23,108 bases of DNA. It comes from Clostridia bacterium (GTDB lineage: Bacteria; Bacillota_A; Clostridia; Monoglobales; Monoglobaceae). A program made the position numbers and the translations under genes. Shown one piece after another: positions 15,368 to 23,108 of the stretch (the stretch's first letter is position 1; each line of letters starts with the position of its first letter). The stretch covers positions 1 to 23,108 of the forward strand of contig JAFSDQ010000002.1 of the NCBI GenBank assembly GCA_017436135.1. Direction: 5' to 3'. Under the pieces are notes generated by a model, which was given only the letters and a program-made list of their open reading frames with translations, was not told the origin of the DNA and searched no databases.

Positions 15368-15676
15368 ATGTACGCAATAATCGAAACAGGCGGCAAGCAG
15401 TACAAGGTTGAGCAGGGCGATGTAGTTTTCATTGAAAAGCTCAATGCTGAAGAAGGCGCAGCCGTTACATTTGATAAGGTTCTTGTTGTAGGCGGTGACA
15501 GCCTTAAGGTTGGCGCTCCTTATGTAGACGGTGCAACCGTTTCTGCAAACGTTCTTAAGAATGGTAAGGACAAGAAGATTATCGTTTATAAGTACAAGCC
15601 AAAGAAGGGCTATCACAAAAAGCAGGGACACAGACAGCCTTACACAAAGGTTGAAATTACAGCTATCAACGCATAA
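15368..15676 (+). CDS. rplU: Large ribosomal subunit protein bL21
   Basis: A 50S ribosomal protein that binds 23S rRNA. Seen: '[23 protein letters not shown]' at the start (in two strands), '[15 protein letters not shown]' in the middle, and the C-terminal signature '[21 protein letters not shown]'. At 102 residues it has the family's full length. The start was set at the ATG 15368, with GGAGGGA 8 bases upstream; an in-frame start 24 bases earlier falls in the leader. It is the first gene of the unit, 45 bases before rpmA. That gap is too short for the Prp protease gene usually found here in Firmicutes. Confidence 0.97.
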   Translation: MYAIIETGGKQYKVEQGDVVFIEKLNAEEGAAVTFDKVLVVGGDSLKVGAPYVDGATVSANVLKNGKDKKIIVYKYKPKKGYHKKQGHRQPYTKVEITAINA

Positions 15677-15721
15677 TTTGATTGATAGGTTATAATCGAA
15701 AATAAAAGGAGTGATATTAAC

Positions 15722-15982
15722 ATGGCTCATAAGAAAGGTATGGGTAGTACCAAAAACGGCAGAGATTCCGAGTCCAAACGTCTTGGTGTCAAGAAGGGCG
15801 ACGGTCAGAACGTTCTCGCAGGCAACATTCTTGTTCGTCAGCGCGGTACAAAAATCCACCCCGGTATCAATGTAGGTAAGGGTAGCGATGATACTCTCTT
15901 TGCGTTGATTAACGGTAAGGTTAAGTTTGAGCGTAAGGGTAAGGATAAGAAACAGGTTTCTGTTTACGAAATTGCTCAATAA
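15722..15982 (+). CDS. rpmA: Large ribosomal subunit protein bL27 (no N-terminal extension)
   Basis: A 50S protein whose N-terminus reaches the peptidyl-transferase centre. Seen: '[24 protein letters not shown]' (in order), '[15 protein letters not shown]' and '[18 protein letters not shown]'. At 86 residues it is full length. It begins directly with MAHKKG, as in Gram-negative bacteria. Most Firmicutes have about nine extra residues ending in a phenylalanine-rich site cut by Prp; here there is no such extension and no prp gene. AAGGAGTGA lies upstream of the ATG, which excludes a longer start in this frame. A terminator-like hairpin follows. Confidence 0.97.
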   Translation: MAHKKGMGSTKNGRDSESKRLGVKKGDGQNVLAGNILVRQRGTKIHPGINVGKGSDDTLFALINGKVKFERKGKDKKQVSVYEIAQ

Positions 15983-15992
15983 TTCAGACGTT

Positions 15993-16024
15993 AAGGCGGA
16001 CATTTGATATGTCCGCCTTGTTTT
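15993..16024 (+). terminator. Attenuator-type hairpin between rpmA and obgE
   Basis: AAGGCGGACAT (15993-16003) pairs perfectly with ATGTCCGCCTT (16009-16019) and is followed by GTTTT. The short T run suggests partial termination, lowering obgE relative to the ribosomal protein genes. Confidence 0.7.
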
Positions 16025-16050
16025 ATCAATAAAGCACGGAGGATAACGAT

Positions 16051-17322
16051 ATGTTTTCGGATGTAGCAAAAGTTTTTGTTAAAGCAGGTGATGGCGGAAA
16101 TGGCGCTGTTACCTTTCACAGAGAGAAATATGTTGCGGCAGGCGGTCCTGACGGTGGCGACGGCGCCCGGGGCGGAAATGTTGTTTTTGTTGCGGACAAA
16201 GGAGTAAATACTCTGGTTGATTTCCGTTATAAACGTAAATATGTTGCAGAAAACGGTGGCAACGGCAGAGATGGAAACAGAAACGGAAAGACAGGGGCAG
16301 ACCTGCTGGTTAAGGTGCCTGTGGGGACTATTGTTAAAGATACCAAAACTGATAAAATTATTTGTGATTTAAAGGTGGAGGGGCAAAGAGTAATTGTTGC
16401 CAAGGGCGGCAATGGAGGCTGGGGCAATGTTCACTTTGCTACAGCCACAAGGCAGACTCCCAAATTTGCAAAATCAGGCACACCCGGAGATGAGAGAGAG
16501 CTAACGTTAGAGCTTAAGCTTATTGCGGACGTGGGATTGCTGGGTTTTCCCAATGTAGGGAAATCAACATTTTTGTCTATGGTCAGTGACGCAAAGCCTA
16601 AAATTGCAAATTATCATTTTACAACCCTTGAACCGAATTTGGGGGTTGTGAATATGGGAGATAACGGTGGTTTTGTAATTGCAGATATTCCGGGAATTAT
16701 CGAGGGCGCTCACGATGGGGTAGGACTTGGACACGAGTTTCTCCGTCATGTAGAGAGAACGAGAATTCTTCTTCATCTTGTGGATGTATCAGGAATTGAG
16801 GGCAGAAACCCCATAGAGGACTTCGATACAATAAATAATGAATTAAAGCTTCATAGTGAAAAGCTTGCGGAAAAACCCCAGATTGTTCTTGCAAATAAGG
16901 CGGATATTCCACAGTTTGAAGAAAACTTTGAGAAGTTCCGTGAGGAGCTTGAAGAGAGAGGGTATAAGGTGTTTAAAATTTCTGCTGCAACACGGCAGGG
17001 AGTGCGGGAAGTGCTTAATTATACCCTGGAATTCCTTTCAAATATAGTTGAGGAAGAGGAAGAACTTGAGATTACGGATATAGAAGAATTGAGAGTTCAG
17101 GAAGAGGAGATGCGTGTTGAAGTTGAGGACGGTATTTATGTGGTTACAGGCGGAAATGTACGCAAAATAGTTGGCTCTACCAATTTTGATGATTATGAAT
17201 CAATGCAATATTTCCAACGCGCTCTTATAAAGTGTGGCGCAATCAAGATGCTGGAAAAGGCAGGGATACAAGAGGGCGACACCGTTTATATGTATGGAAT
17301 TGAATTTGAATTTGTAAAATAA
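16051..17322 (+). CDS. obgE: GTPase Obg (ribosome assembly/stress)
   Basis: An essential GTPase that acts in 50S subunit maturation and the stringent response. Seen in order: the glycine-rich Obg fold (1-158, 'FVKAGDGGNGAVTFHREK', 'GGPDGGDGARGG'), the GTPase domain with G1 'GFPNVGKST' (165-173), G2 'TTLEPNLG' (191-198), G3 'DIPG' (212-215), G4 'NKAD' (282-285) and G5 'SAAT' (311-314), then an acidic linker (333-345) and the C-terminal OCT domain (about 355-423) typical of Gram-positive Obg. The ribosome site is GGAGGAT. It is third in the rplU unit, behind the 15993 hairpin, and ends at a terminator shared with trkH. Confidence 0.97.
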   Translation: MFSDVAKVFVKAGDGGNGAVTFHREKYVAAGGPDGGDGARGGNVVFVADKGVNTLVDFRYKRKYVAENGGNGRDGNRNGKTGADLLVKVPVGTIVKDTKTDKIICDLKVEGQRVIVAKGGNGGWGNVHFATATRQTPKFAKSGTPGDERELTLELKLIADVGLLGFPNVGKSTFLSMVSDAKPKIANYHFTTLEPNLGVVNMGDNGGFVIADIPGIIEGAHDGVGLGHEFLRHVERTRILLHLVDVSGIEGRNPIEDFDTINNELKLHSEKLAEKPQIVLANKADIPQFEENFEKFREELEERGYKVFKISAATRQGVREVLNYTLEFLSNIVEEEEELEITDIEELRVQEEEMRVEVEDGIYVVTGGNVRKIVGSTNFDDYESMQYFQRALIKCGAIKMLEKAGIQEGDTVYMYGIEFEFVK

Positions 17323-17347
17323 AAATCGGGCTTATGCCCGATTTTTT
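17321..17347. terminator. Bidirectional terminator between obgE and trkH
   Basis: AAATCGGGC (17323-17331) pairs with GCCCGATTT (17336-17344) around TTAT. There is a T7 run on the plus side and A-rich sequence on the other, so it serves converging obgE and trkH. Confidence 0.88.
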
Positions 17348-18798
17348 TATATAAACTTCTTTCGCCAAACAGATGGCATAAACAACATCAAAATAGGGAA
17401 TATCTCCAGCCTGCCAAGAAGCATATTAAGGGAAAGGAGAATTTTTGATATATCGTTTATTTGGTAAAAATTACCTGTTGGGCCAAGACTGCCAAAGCCG
17501 GGACCCACATTATTAAGACAGGTAGCAACTGAAGAAAGGCTTTCTTCAAAGGTCAGGGGACCAAAGCTGACTACAAGCCAGGATATGCTGAATATTGCCA
17601 TATATATTATAAAATATCCGCTTGTAGCACGAACAGTATCATCCTCGATGGTTTTTCCATCAACCTTTATGTTGTGAATAGTGTTTGGTCTCCAGACGAC
17701 GCGCAGGGTCCTGGTGGCATTCTTTGCAAGAATTATTAGTCTTGAAATTTTAAGACCACCGCCTGTAGAGCCCGCACACGCCCCGATAAACATCAGGGCA
17801 ATTATAACTACCTTTGCAAATCCGCTCCATAAATTAAAATCTGCAGTGCAGAAACCGGTAGTGCTTATAGTAGCTGCCACTTGAAATGCGGCTGTTCGTA
17901 TTGTGTCGCCCGGGGAGGGATAAATGCCTCTTATATCAAAGGACAGAAAAGCTGTAGCAATAATAACAATAGCAATAAATATTTTCCATTCGGAGTTCTT
18001 CCATACCGAAGAGAATTTTTTGATTAACAAAAAATAGAATAGGTTAAAATTCAAAGAAAACAGCAACATAAAGACTGTAATTACCCATTCAATATAAGGA
18101 CTGCCGTATGTCCCGATTGAGGCGTTTTTACAGCTGAAGCCTCCTGTTCCTGCAGTAGAAAAGGTATGAATTATACTGTCGTATACAGGCATTCCTCCGC
18201 ATACAAGCATAACAAATTCAATAACACAAAGTAAAATATATATTCCATAGAGAATCTTTGCGTTACGCATTCCCCTGGGAACAAGCTTTGAAACAGCCGG
18301 TCCCGGTACTTCGGCACGCATAAGATGAAGTGCATTTTTATCTGCAAGGGGCATTATTGCCATTGCAAACACAAGCACGCCCATACCGCCAATCCAGTGG
18401 GTAAATGAACGCCAGAAAAGCATACCCTTTGACATACTCTCTATGTCTGTAAGAATTGAGGCTCCTGTCGTGGTAAATCCCGATACTGTTTCAAAAAAAC
18501 AGTCTATATATCTGGGGATTTCTCTGCTGATGTAAAAGGGCAAAGCCCCAACGAGAGACCAGAAAATCCACACAAGACCGATTATCATAAGTCCTTCTTT
18601 GGCGTATAGTTCAGAATTTTTTGGTCGCAAAAGACAAAGTGATTTGCCGATTACTGCGGAAATAGCGGCAGTAATCCAAAAGCTTATTGCACCATTCATT
18701 TCTTTATATATGAGGGAAACAATTGAAGACAGAAGAAGAAGAGCCGCTTCTATCAGCATAAATTTACCCAAAATTGAAAAAACAAGTTTCTTTTTCAT
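17347..18798 (-). CDS. trkH: Trk/Ktr potassium uptake membrane subunit TrkH
   Basis: A dimeric K+ channel-like transporter in the membrane. It has four M1-P-M2 repeats, each with a selectivity-filter segment: 'TTTGAS' (109-114), 'STAGTGGFS' (214-222), 'STTGFCT' (312-318) and 'NVGPGFG' (430-436). The gating-loop region 'GACAGSTGGGLK' (339-350) is present. At 483 residues and about ten to twelve hydrophobic segments it matches TrkH rather than the shorter KtrB. AAAGGA lies 10 bases before the ATG. It follows trkA by 23 bases and is surely co-transcribed with it, so the gating ring and the pore are made together. Confidence 0.95.
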   Translation of the reverse strand: MKKKLVFSILGKFMLIEAALLLLSSIVSLIYKEMNGAISFWITAAISAVIGKSLCLLRPKNSELYAKEGLMIIGLVWIFWSLVGALPFYISREIPRYIDCFFETVSGFTTTGASILTDIESMSKGMLFWRSFTHWIGGMGVLVFAMAIMPLADKNALHLMRAEVPGPAVSKLVPRGMRNAKILYGIYILLCVIEFVMLVCGGMPVYDSIIHTFSTAGTGGFSCKNASIGTYGSPYIEWVITVFMLLFSLNFNLFYFLLIKKFSSVWKNSEWKIFIAIVIIATAFLSFDIRGIYPSPGDTIRTAAFQVAATISTTGFCTADFNLWSGFAKVVIIALMFIGACAGSTGGGLKISRLIILAKNATRTLRVVWRPNTIHNIKVDGKTIEDDTVRATSGYFIIYMAIFSISWLVVSFGPLTFEESLSSVATCLNNVGPGFGSLGPTGNFYQINDISKILLSLNMLLGRLEIFPILMLFMPSVWRKKFI

Positions 18799-18821
18799 AG
18801 CCCATATTCCTTTAAAAAGAG

Positions 18822-20180
18822 TTATACGAATATTTCACTTAAATCGTGAAGATTTTTTGATGTAGAGACCACGATTACATTGTCCCCCGGTTTTAGGTAA
18901 TCATCACCATTTGGAATAATTGTTTGTCTGTTGCGGACAATTGCTCCGATAATAACATCATTTCTTGTTCTTAACTCCCGAAGCTGTTTGTTGGTATAAG
19001 GAGCTTCCTCGCGAATAATAAATTCAAGTGCCTCGACCTTTTCGTCAATAATTTTATATATGGTTTCTACATTATTGCTATGCTCGGAATTTTTCATTGC
19101 ACGTATATAACCCAGGATGTTGTTTGCAGCCAGAAGTTTAGGGGAAACAATACTGTCAAGACCTAACTGGTCAGCAATATTGACATAAGAGCCTCTGTTT
19201 ATTTTTGCAACAACCTTTGATACATTTTTTGTGCGGGCATACATTGCCATAATCATATTTTCTTCATCAATGCCTGTAAGAGCGGCAAAAGCATCAACAC
19301 TTTCGATACCCTCTTCTTTGAGGATGTTGTGGTCCGTGCCGTCTGCATTGATTATGCTTACATCGGTTAAAAGCTCGGAAAGCTCCACGCAGCGTTTATA
19401 GTCGCTTTCTATAATTTTAACGGTCATTCCGTAGCTGACAAGCTGTTTTGCAAGATAGTAACAAATTCTGCCGCCGCCAACCAGCATAACAGATTTAATT
19501 TTTTCTTTGTTTGAATTGGTTCTTTTGAAGAAACGTTCAGCATCAGCATGATTTGAGGCAATGCTCATACGGTCTCCGGGTTGAGGGATAAAACTTCCGT
19601 CAGGAATAATAATTTCGTCGCCTCTGCGAACAACGCATACCAGGAACTTAAGCTTAAACTTTTTATAGGCTTCCGCAAGAGTTATACCAATCAGCTGACT
19701 TGAGTCGCTGATTCTGAATTCCACAAGCTCAACCCTGCCGTTTACAAAAACTTCTACATTTGCAGCCGCAGGAAGAAGCAGTACGCGGGCAATTTCGGAA
19801 GCTGCGGCATATTCAGGATTAACTGCCATGCTGATACCCAAATCCTTTTTCAGGTGGTCAAGCTGTTTAAAATATTCAGGGTCTCTGACACGGGCTATAC
19901 ATCGTCTTGCGCCTAATTTTTTTGCAAGCAAACAGCTGAGCATATTGACCTCGTCCTCGGGAGTGGAGGCAATAACCACATCTGCTTTGTCAACTCCCGC
20001 CTCCATTTGAACGTCATAAAGACCGCCGTGCCCATGTACACACATCAGGTCCTGGCTGTTGGAGAGAGTATTTATTCTCGAGATATTATTGTCCACAACT
20101 ATAATGTCGTGATTTTCCTCGGCAAGTTGGTCAGCAATTTTTTTGCCGACTTTTCCTGCACCAATTAAAACAATCTTCAT
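18822..20180 (-). CDS. trkA: Trk potassium uptake regulatory subunit TrkA
   Basis: A cytoplasmic RCK protein that gates TrkH according to bound nucleotide (NAD(H), ATP or ADP). Seen: two tandem RCK units. The first has the Rossmann motif 'GAGKVG' (7-12) and Asp30 at the end of strand 2, followed by a TrkA-C domain (about 140-222). The second starts at about 230 with 'LVGGGRICYYLAKQL' and 'IIESD', and ends with a second TrkA-C domain ('LKPGDNVIVVS'). The 452 residues match the double-RCK TrkA. The ribosome site is AAGGAG. It is the first gene of the trkA-trkH unit, with a good promoter at 20302-20330 and a leader of about 115 bases in which I see no recognised riboswitch. Confidence 0.95.
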   Translation of the reverse strand: MKIVLIGAGKVGKKIADQLAEENHDIIVVDNNISRINTLSNSQDLMCVHGHGGLYDVQMEAGVDKADVVIASTPEDEVNMLSCLLAKKLGARRCIARVRDPEYFKQLDHLKKDLGISMAVNPEYAAASEIARVLLLPAAANVEVFVNGRVELVEFRISDSSQLIGITLAEAYKKFKLKFLVCVVRRGDEIIIPDGSFIPQPGDRMSIASNHADAERFFKRTNSNKEKIKSVMLVGGGRICYYLAKQLVSYGMTVKIIESDYKRCVELSELLTDVSIINADGTDHNILKEEGIESVDAFAALTGIDEENMIMAMYARTKNVSKVVAKINRGSYVNIADQLGLDSIVSPKLLAANNILGYIRAMKNSEHSNNVETIYKIIDEKVEALEFIIREEAPYTNKQLRELRTRNDVIIGAIVRNRQTIIPNGDDYLKPGDNVIVVSTSKNLHDLSEIFV

Positions 20181-20301
20181 AAATTTACTCCTTGATAAAA
20201 AGTTTTTATAAAGTAATAAGCTTTTGAAAAGCGTTGTGCCACAGGTTTCTCGTTATAATAAGATGGGCAAAGTGTTACAATTGTCATAATAAATCTACTA
20301 T

Positions 20302-20330
20302 ACTATAACATATGTTGCAGTTGTTTTCAA
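20302..20330 (-). promoter_or_regulatory. Promoter of trkA-trkH
   Basis: On the minus strand TTGAAA (20330-20325), 17 bases, then TATAGT (20307-20302). The trkA-purF intergenic region (20181-20535) otherwise holds the trkA leader and the purF upstream region. I see no c-di-AMP (ydaO-type) or purine riboswitch. Confidence 0.65.
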
Positions 20331-20420
20331 GCATTTATAGGTATTATTTTTTGAAAGAAAGAAGAAAAATAAATTGTAAATGGACTTTTGAGGACAATAA
20401 TTTTGTGCAGATTGACAATT

Positions 20421-20483
20421 TTGAAAAAGATGCGGAGAATATAATAAAATTATCTTGATTTTTTATTTTATTTGTACTAAAAT
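20421..20483 (+). promoter_or_regulatory. Candidate purF promoters
   Basis: Two possible pairs: TTGAAA (20421) with TAAAAT (20445) at 18 bases, and TTGATT (20455) with TAAAAT (20478) at 17 bases. A TTGACA at 20412 and a TATAAT at 20440 are 22 bases apart, too far for each other. The sequence does not decide between them. No PurR box was recognised. Confidence 0.4.
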
Positions 20484-20535
20484 ATTTTCTATAGAATATT
20501 TAAAAATGCGGGAAATCATTATTGGAGGTTTGCTT

Positions 20536-21954
20536 GTGAAACAGACAGAAATATTCGATGAAGTTATTCAGGAAGAATGCGGAGTTTTTGGTATATATGA
20601 TTCCACAAACACTATGGATGTTGCAAGACTCACATACTACGGCTTGTATGCTCTTCAGCATAGAGGTCAGGAGAGTTGCGGTATCGCTGTAAATAATATT
20701 GACGAAAATGATAATATTCAAATGCTCCACTACAAAGATACAGGGCTTTTGCAAGAGGTGTTTAACGATTTGGTTTTGCGGGAGCTGACAGGTTACGCAG
20801 CAATAGGTCATGTTCGTGCAGCTATTGCAAAGGAGCGTGGACGTGAAAATGTTCAGCCTCTTGTTTCCAGATATCAAAAGGGTACATTTTCCCTTTCGTA
20901 TAACGGCACACTGGTTAATGTGGGTGAAATAAGGGCAGAGCTTGAACAACAGGGAGCTATCTTCCATACATCGAATGATGTGGAGGTTATTGCTTTCCTC
21001 CTTGCAAAAGAAAGAATTCACACCAATTCAACAGCAGAGGCTCTTCAGAATGTTATGAAGAAAATCAGCGGTGCTTATTCACTTATAATTATGACCCCAA
21101 AAAGGATGGTGGTTGCCCGTGACCCCCATGGGTTCAGACCTCTTGCTATTGGCAAAAAGGGCGATGCATGGGTGTTTGCATCGGAAACCTGTGCTCTTGA
21201 CTCAATAAACGCAGAGTTTGTACGGGATGTGGAGCCGGGAGAGATTGTTGTTGCGGACAAATCGGGACTCCAGACTTATACAGAACTGTGCGGAGAGGAA
21301 TCGTCCCTTTGTGTTTTTGAATATATATACTTTGCAAGACCTGACAGTATTATAGACGGGGCGAGCGTGCATAGGGCAAGACTTAATGCAGGAAAGTTCC
21401 TGGCACAGGAGTATCCTGTGGAGGCGGATGTTGTAATTGGTGTTCCTGATTCGGGTCTTGATGCAGCTTTGGGATATTCTTATGAATCAAAAATCCCCTA
21501 TGGAGTAGGTTTTATAAAAAACAGATATATAGGCAGAACCTTTATTCAGCCCACCCAGGCCGAGAGAGAGGCTGCCCTTCGCATAAAGCTCAATGCAATG
21601 CGTGATGCAGTAAAGGGAAAAAGAGTTGTTATGGTTGATGACTCTATTGTAAGAGGTACCACCTGCCGCCGTATTGTAAATTTATTGAGGGAGGCAGGAG
21701 CTACAGAGGTGCATGTTCGTATTTCTTCGCCACCTTTTTTGAATCCCTGCTATTTTGGTACAGATATTGACAGTCGGGATAAGCTGATTGCTTGTCAGTA
21801 TTCGGTAGAGGAAACAAAGGAAATAATCGGAGCGGATTCTCTTGCATATCTTTCAATCAATGCTATGCAAAACCTTGTTCCTGACAGCAAAAGAAAGCTT
21901 TGCGATGCTTGCTTTACAGGGAATTATCCAATTTATGTTCCCCAGGAGAACTAA
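20536..21954 (+). CDS. purF: Amidophosphoribosyltransferase PurF
   Basis: First committed enzyme of purine synthesis: PRPP and glutamine give phosphoribosylamine. Start chosen at the GTG 20536, with GGAGG 7 bases upstream; the longer open frame has no ribosome site. This gives 472 residues with a 14-residue propeptide before the nucleophile Cys15 ('EECGVFGI'). Seen: the glutaminase part with 'LQHRGQES' and 'YNGTLVN', 'RDPHGFRPL', and the phosphoribosyltransferase PRPP loop 'VVMVDDSIVRGTT' (364-376). Cys259, Cys405, Cys456 and Cys459 match the ligands of the oxygen-sensitive [4Fe-4S] cluster of the Bacillus-type enzyme. It precedes guaA by 50 bases, a natural purine pairing. Confidence 0.96.
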   Translation: MKQTEIFDEVIQEECGVFGIYDSTNTMDVARLTYYGLYALQHRGQESCGIAVNNIDENDNIQMLHYKDTGLLQEVFNDLVLRELTGYAAIGHVRAAIAKERGRENVQPLVSRYQKGTFSLSYNGTLVNVGEIRAELEQQGAIFHTSNDVEVIAFLLAKERIHTNSTAEALQNVMKKISGAYSLIIMTPKRMVVARDPHGFRPLAIGKKGDAWVFASETCALDSINAEFVRDVEPGEIVVADKSGLQTYTELCGEESSLCVFEYIYFARPDSIIDGASVHRARLNAGKFLAQEYPVEADVVIGVPDSGLDAALGYSYESKIPYGVGFIKNRYIGRTFIQPTQAEREAALRIKLNAMRDAVKGKRVVMVDDSIVRGTTCRRIVNLLREAGATEVHVRISSPPFLNPCYFGTDIDSRDKLIACQYSVEETKEIIGADSLAYLSINAMQNLVPDSKRKLCDACFTGNYPIYVPQEN

Positions 21955-22004
21955 TCGTATACTATAAAAACTTTTGGTAATAAATAAACATAGGAGGAAT
22001 TTAT

Positions 22005-22985
22005 ATGCAAACGGATGTAAGACCTGAAACAATGGAAAGAATTACTACACAGGTACAAGCTGATGCCTTTATTGAAGAACAGGTAAAGGAAATAAGGGCA
22101 CAGGTTGGGGACAAAAAGGTTCTTCTTGCCCTGTCAGGCGGAGTTGATTCGTCGGTAGTTGCCGCTCTTTTGATTAAGGCGATTGGTAAACAGCTTGTGT
22201 GTGTTCATGTAAATCATGGACTTATGCGTAAAGGTGAGAGCGAGCAGGTTATAGAGGTGTTCAGAAACAGACTTGACGCAAATTTAATATATATAGACGC
22301 AACAGATAGGTTTTTGGATTTACTTAAAGACGTTGCTGAACCCGAAAAGAAGAGAAAAATTATCGGTAATGAGTTTATAGAAGTGTTCAATGAAGAAGCA
22401 AAAAAGCTTGATTCTGTAGATTTTCTTGCCCAGGGCACAATATATCCTGACATACTTGAAAGTGATGGGGTTAAGGCACATCATAACGTTGGGGGTCTTC
22501 CCGAGGATATGAAGCTTGAGCTTGTTGAGCCTATAAAGCTTTTGTTTAAGGACGAGGTAAGAGTGGTAGGAAAGGCTCTTGGTCTTCCCGCTGAAATGGT
22601 TGACCGTCAACCCTTCCCGGGCCCCGGACTTGGAGTGCGCTGTCTTGGTGCAATTACAAGAGACAGACTTGAAGCTCTCCGTGAGGCAGATGCAATATTG
22701 AGAGAAGAATTTGATATTTGCGGCTTGGCTAAAACTGTTTGGCAGTATTTTATTGCTGTTCCCGATATGAAGAGTGTAGGAGTAAAGAATGATAAGAGAT
22801 ACGAGGGCTGGCCTGCAATTATCCGTGCAGTCAATACAACAGATGCTATGACTGCTACAATTGAGGAAATTCCCTATGAAGTTCTTCATAAAATAACTGA
22901 CAGAATCACAAAAGAGGTAGAGGGTATAAATCGTGTTCTTCTTGACCTCACACCTAAACCTATCGGGACGATAGAGTGGGAATGA
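22005..22985 (+). CDS. guaA: GMP synthase, ATP-pyrophosphatase/dimerization part only (no glutaminase domain)
   Basis: Converts XMP to GMP using ATP and ammonia. Seen: the PP-loop 'LALSGGVDSSVV' (SGGVDSS at 44-50), 'QGTIYPDILES' (143-153), 'PFPGPGLGVR' (203-212) and the C-terminal 'KPIGTIEWE' of the dimerization domain. The protein is 326 residues, against about 510 for ordinary bacterial GuaA. The N-terminal class I glutamine amidotransferase domain is absent: only about 20 residues precede 'FIEEQVKEIRAQVGDKKVL', where the ATP-pyrophosphatase domain of full-length enzymes begins. AGGAGGAA just before the ATG shows this is the true start, not a broken gene. A separate glutaminase subunit, as in archaea, would have to be encoded elsewhere, or the enzyme uses free ammonia. 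Confidence 0.93.
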   Translation: MQTDVRPETMERITTQVQADAFIEEQVKEIRAQVGDKKVLLALSGGVDSSVVAALLIKAIGKQLVCVHVNHGLMRKGESEQVIEVFRNRLDANLIYIDATDRFLDLLKDVAEPEKKRKIIGNEFIEVFNEEAKKLDSVDFLAQGTIYPDILESDGVKAHHNVGGLPEDMKLELVEPIKLLFKDEVRVVGKALGLPAEMVDRQPFPGPGLGVRCLGAITRDRLEALREADAILREEFDICGLAKTVWQYFIAVPDMKSVGVKNDKRYEGWPAIIRAVNTTDAMTATIEEIPYEVLHKITDRITKEVEGINRVLLDLTPKPIGTIEWE

Positions 22986-23042
22986 TGTACGAAACGGCTG
23001 AACACCGCATAAATACTGGGTTTTTCGAAAATTAAAAGGTGT

Positions 23043-23062
23043 TTTGGCAACGATTTGGCAAC
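23043..23062 (+). repeat. Two direct TTTGGCAAC repeats 11 bp apart, downstream of guaA
   Basis: TTTGGCAAC occurs at 23043-23051 and 23054-23062, one helical turn apart, in the non-coding end of the window. Phased short repeats like these are typical of integrase arm-binding sites, and the 3' end of guaA is a known insertion target for integrative elements. No integrase is visible, as the window ends 46 bases later. Confidence 0.4.
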
Positions 23063-23108
23063 ATCTGTATTATTCATAATAATTAAGAGCTAACTGATTT
23101 TTTGTAAA

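Noticed and set aside
15326..16069. 247-residue minus-strand frame opposite rplU/rpmA
   Set aside because: It lies antisense to two certain ribosomal protein genes; a shadow of their codon use.
20331..20535. Purine riboswitch or PurR box upstream of purF
   Set aside because: No guanine/adenine aptamer core or PurBox pattern was recognised; only AT-rich promoter-like sequence.
22005..22985. guaA as a 5'-truncated pseudogene
   Set aside because: A good ribosome site precedes the ATG, the purF gene ends only 50 bases upstream, and no glutaminase remnant is present in any frame.

Overview
The window looks like a chromosomal segment from an anaerobic Firmicute of class Clostridia, probably an uncultured gut lineage. 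Reasons: moderate-to-low GC, strong AGGAGG-type ribosome binding sites, a TrkA/TrkH potassium system, an rplU-rpmA-obgE operon behind an L21-type leader, an LplA-like lipoprotein, an MscL with a zinc-ribbon tail, and a PcrA helicase with a long insert between motifs I and Ia that I associate with Oscillospiraceae-like clostridia. No tRNA, rRNA, CRISPR array, intact transposase or phage gene was seen.

Layout. (1) 91-3349: a secreted LamG/Ig-like surface protein, interrupted by a stop at 2746 and continuing for about 200 codons in the +1 frame, then a terminator. (2) 3456-3654: an intergenic array of hairpins separated by four TCGATATG and then four ATATCGA spacers, which can fold into a tree of stacked junctions. 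(3) 3744-4478: an alpha/beta hydrolase. (4) 11411-4552, minus strand: a seven-gene run, rnhA - nifS - nifU - mnmA - pcrA - SAM methyltransferase - mscL, ending at a bidirectional terminator. NifS and NifU handle sulfur and Fe-S assembly, and MnmA uses NifS-derived sulfur to thiolate tRNA. A 274-bp MITE-like element with TA duplications sits directly upstream of rnhA. (5) 11875-12114: a small minus-strand protein of unknown function. (6) 12462-14369: a solute-binding lipoprotein with its own promoter and terminator but no permease genes. (7) 14521-15247: an XRE regulator and a double-zinc-ribbon protein, with a palindrome next to the promoter. (8) 15256-17322: rplU-rpmA-obgE. L27 lacks the N-terminal extension usual in Firmicutes and the Prp protease gene is missing. 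(9) 20180-17347, minus: trkA-trkH. (10) 20536-22985: purF and a GMP synthase that has only the ATP-pyrophosphatase and dimerization parts. The last 120 bases, just after guaA, carry two 11-bp-phased TTTGGCAAC repeats that could mark an integration site.

Most of the window is housekeeping: translation, Fe-S and sulfur chemistry, repair, osmotic and potassium homeostasis, purine synthesis. The most unusual items are the hairpin tree at 3456-3654, the RF2-like TAT-CTT-TAA junction between the two surface-protein ORFs, the MITE-like element, the regulator/zinc-ribbon pair, and the glutaminase-less GuaA. All assignments are by eye from motifs; no database search was run.
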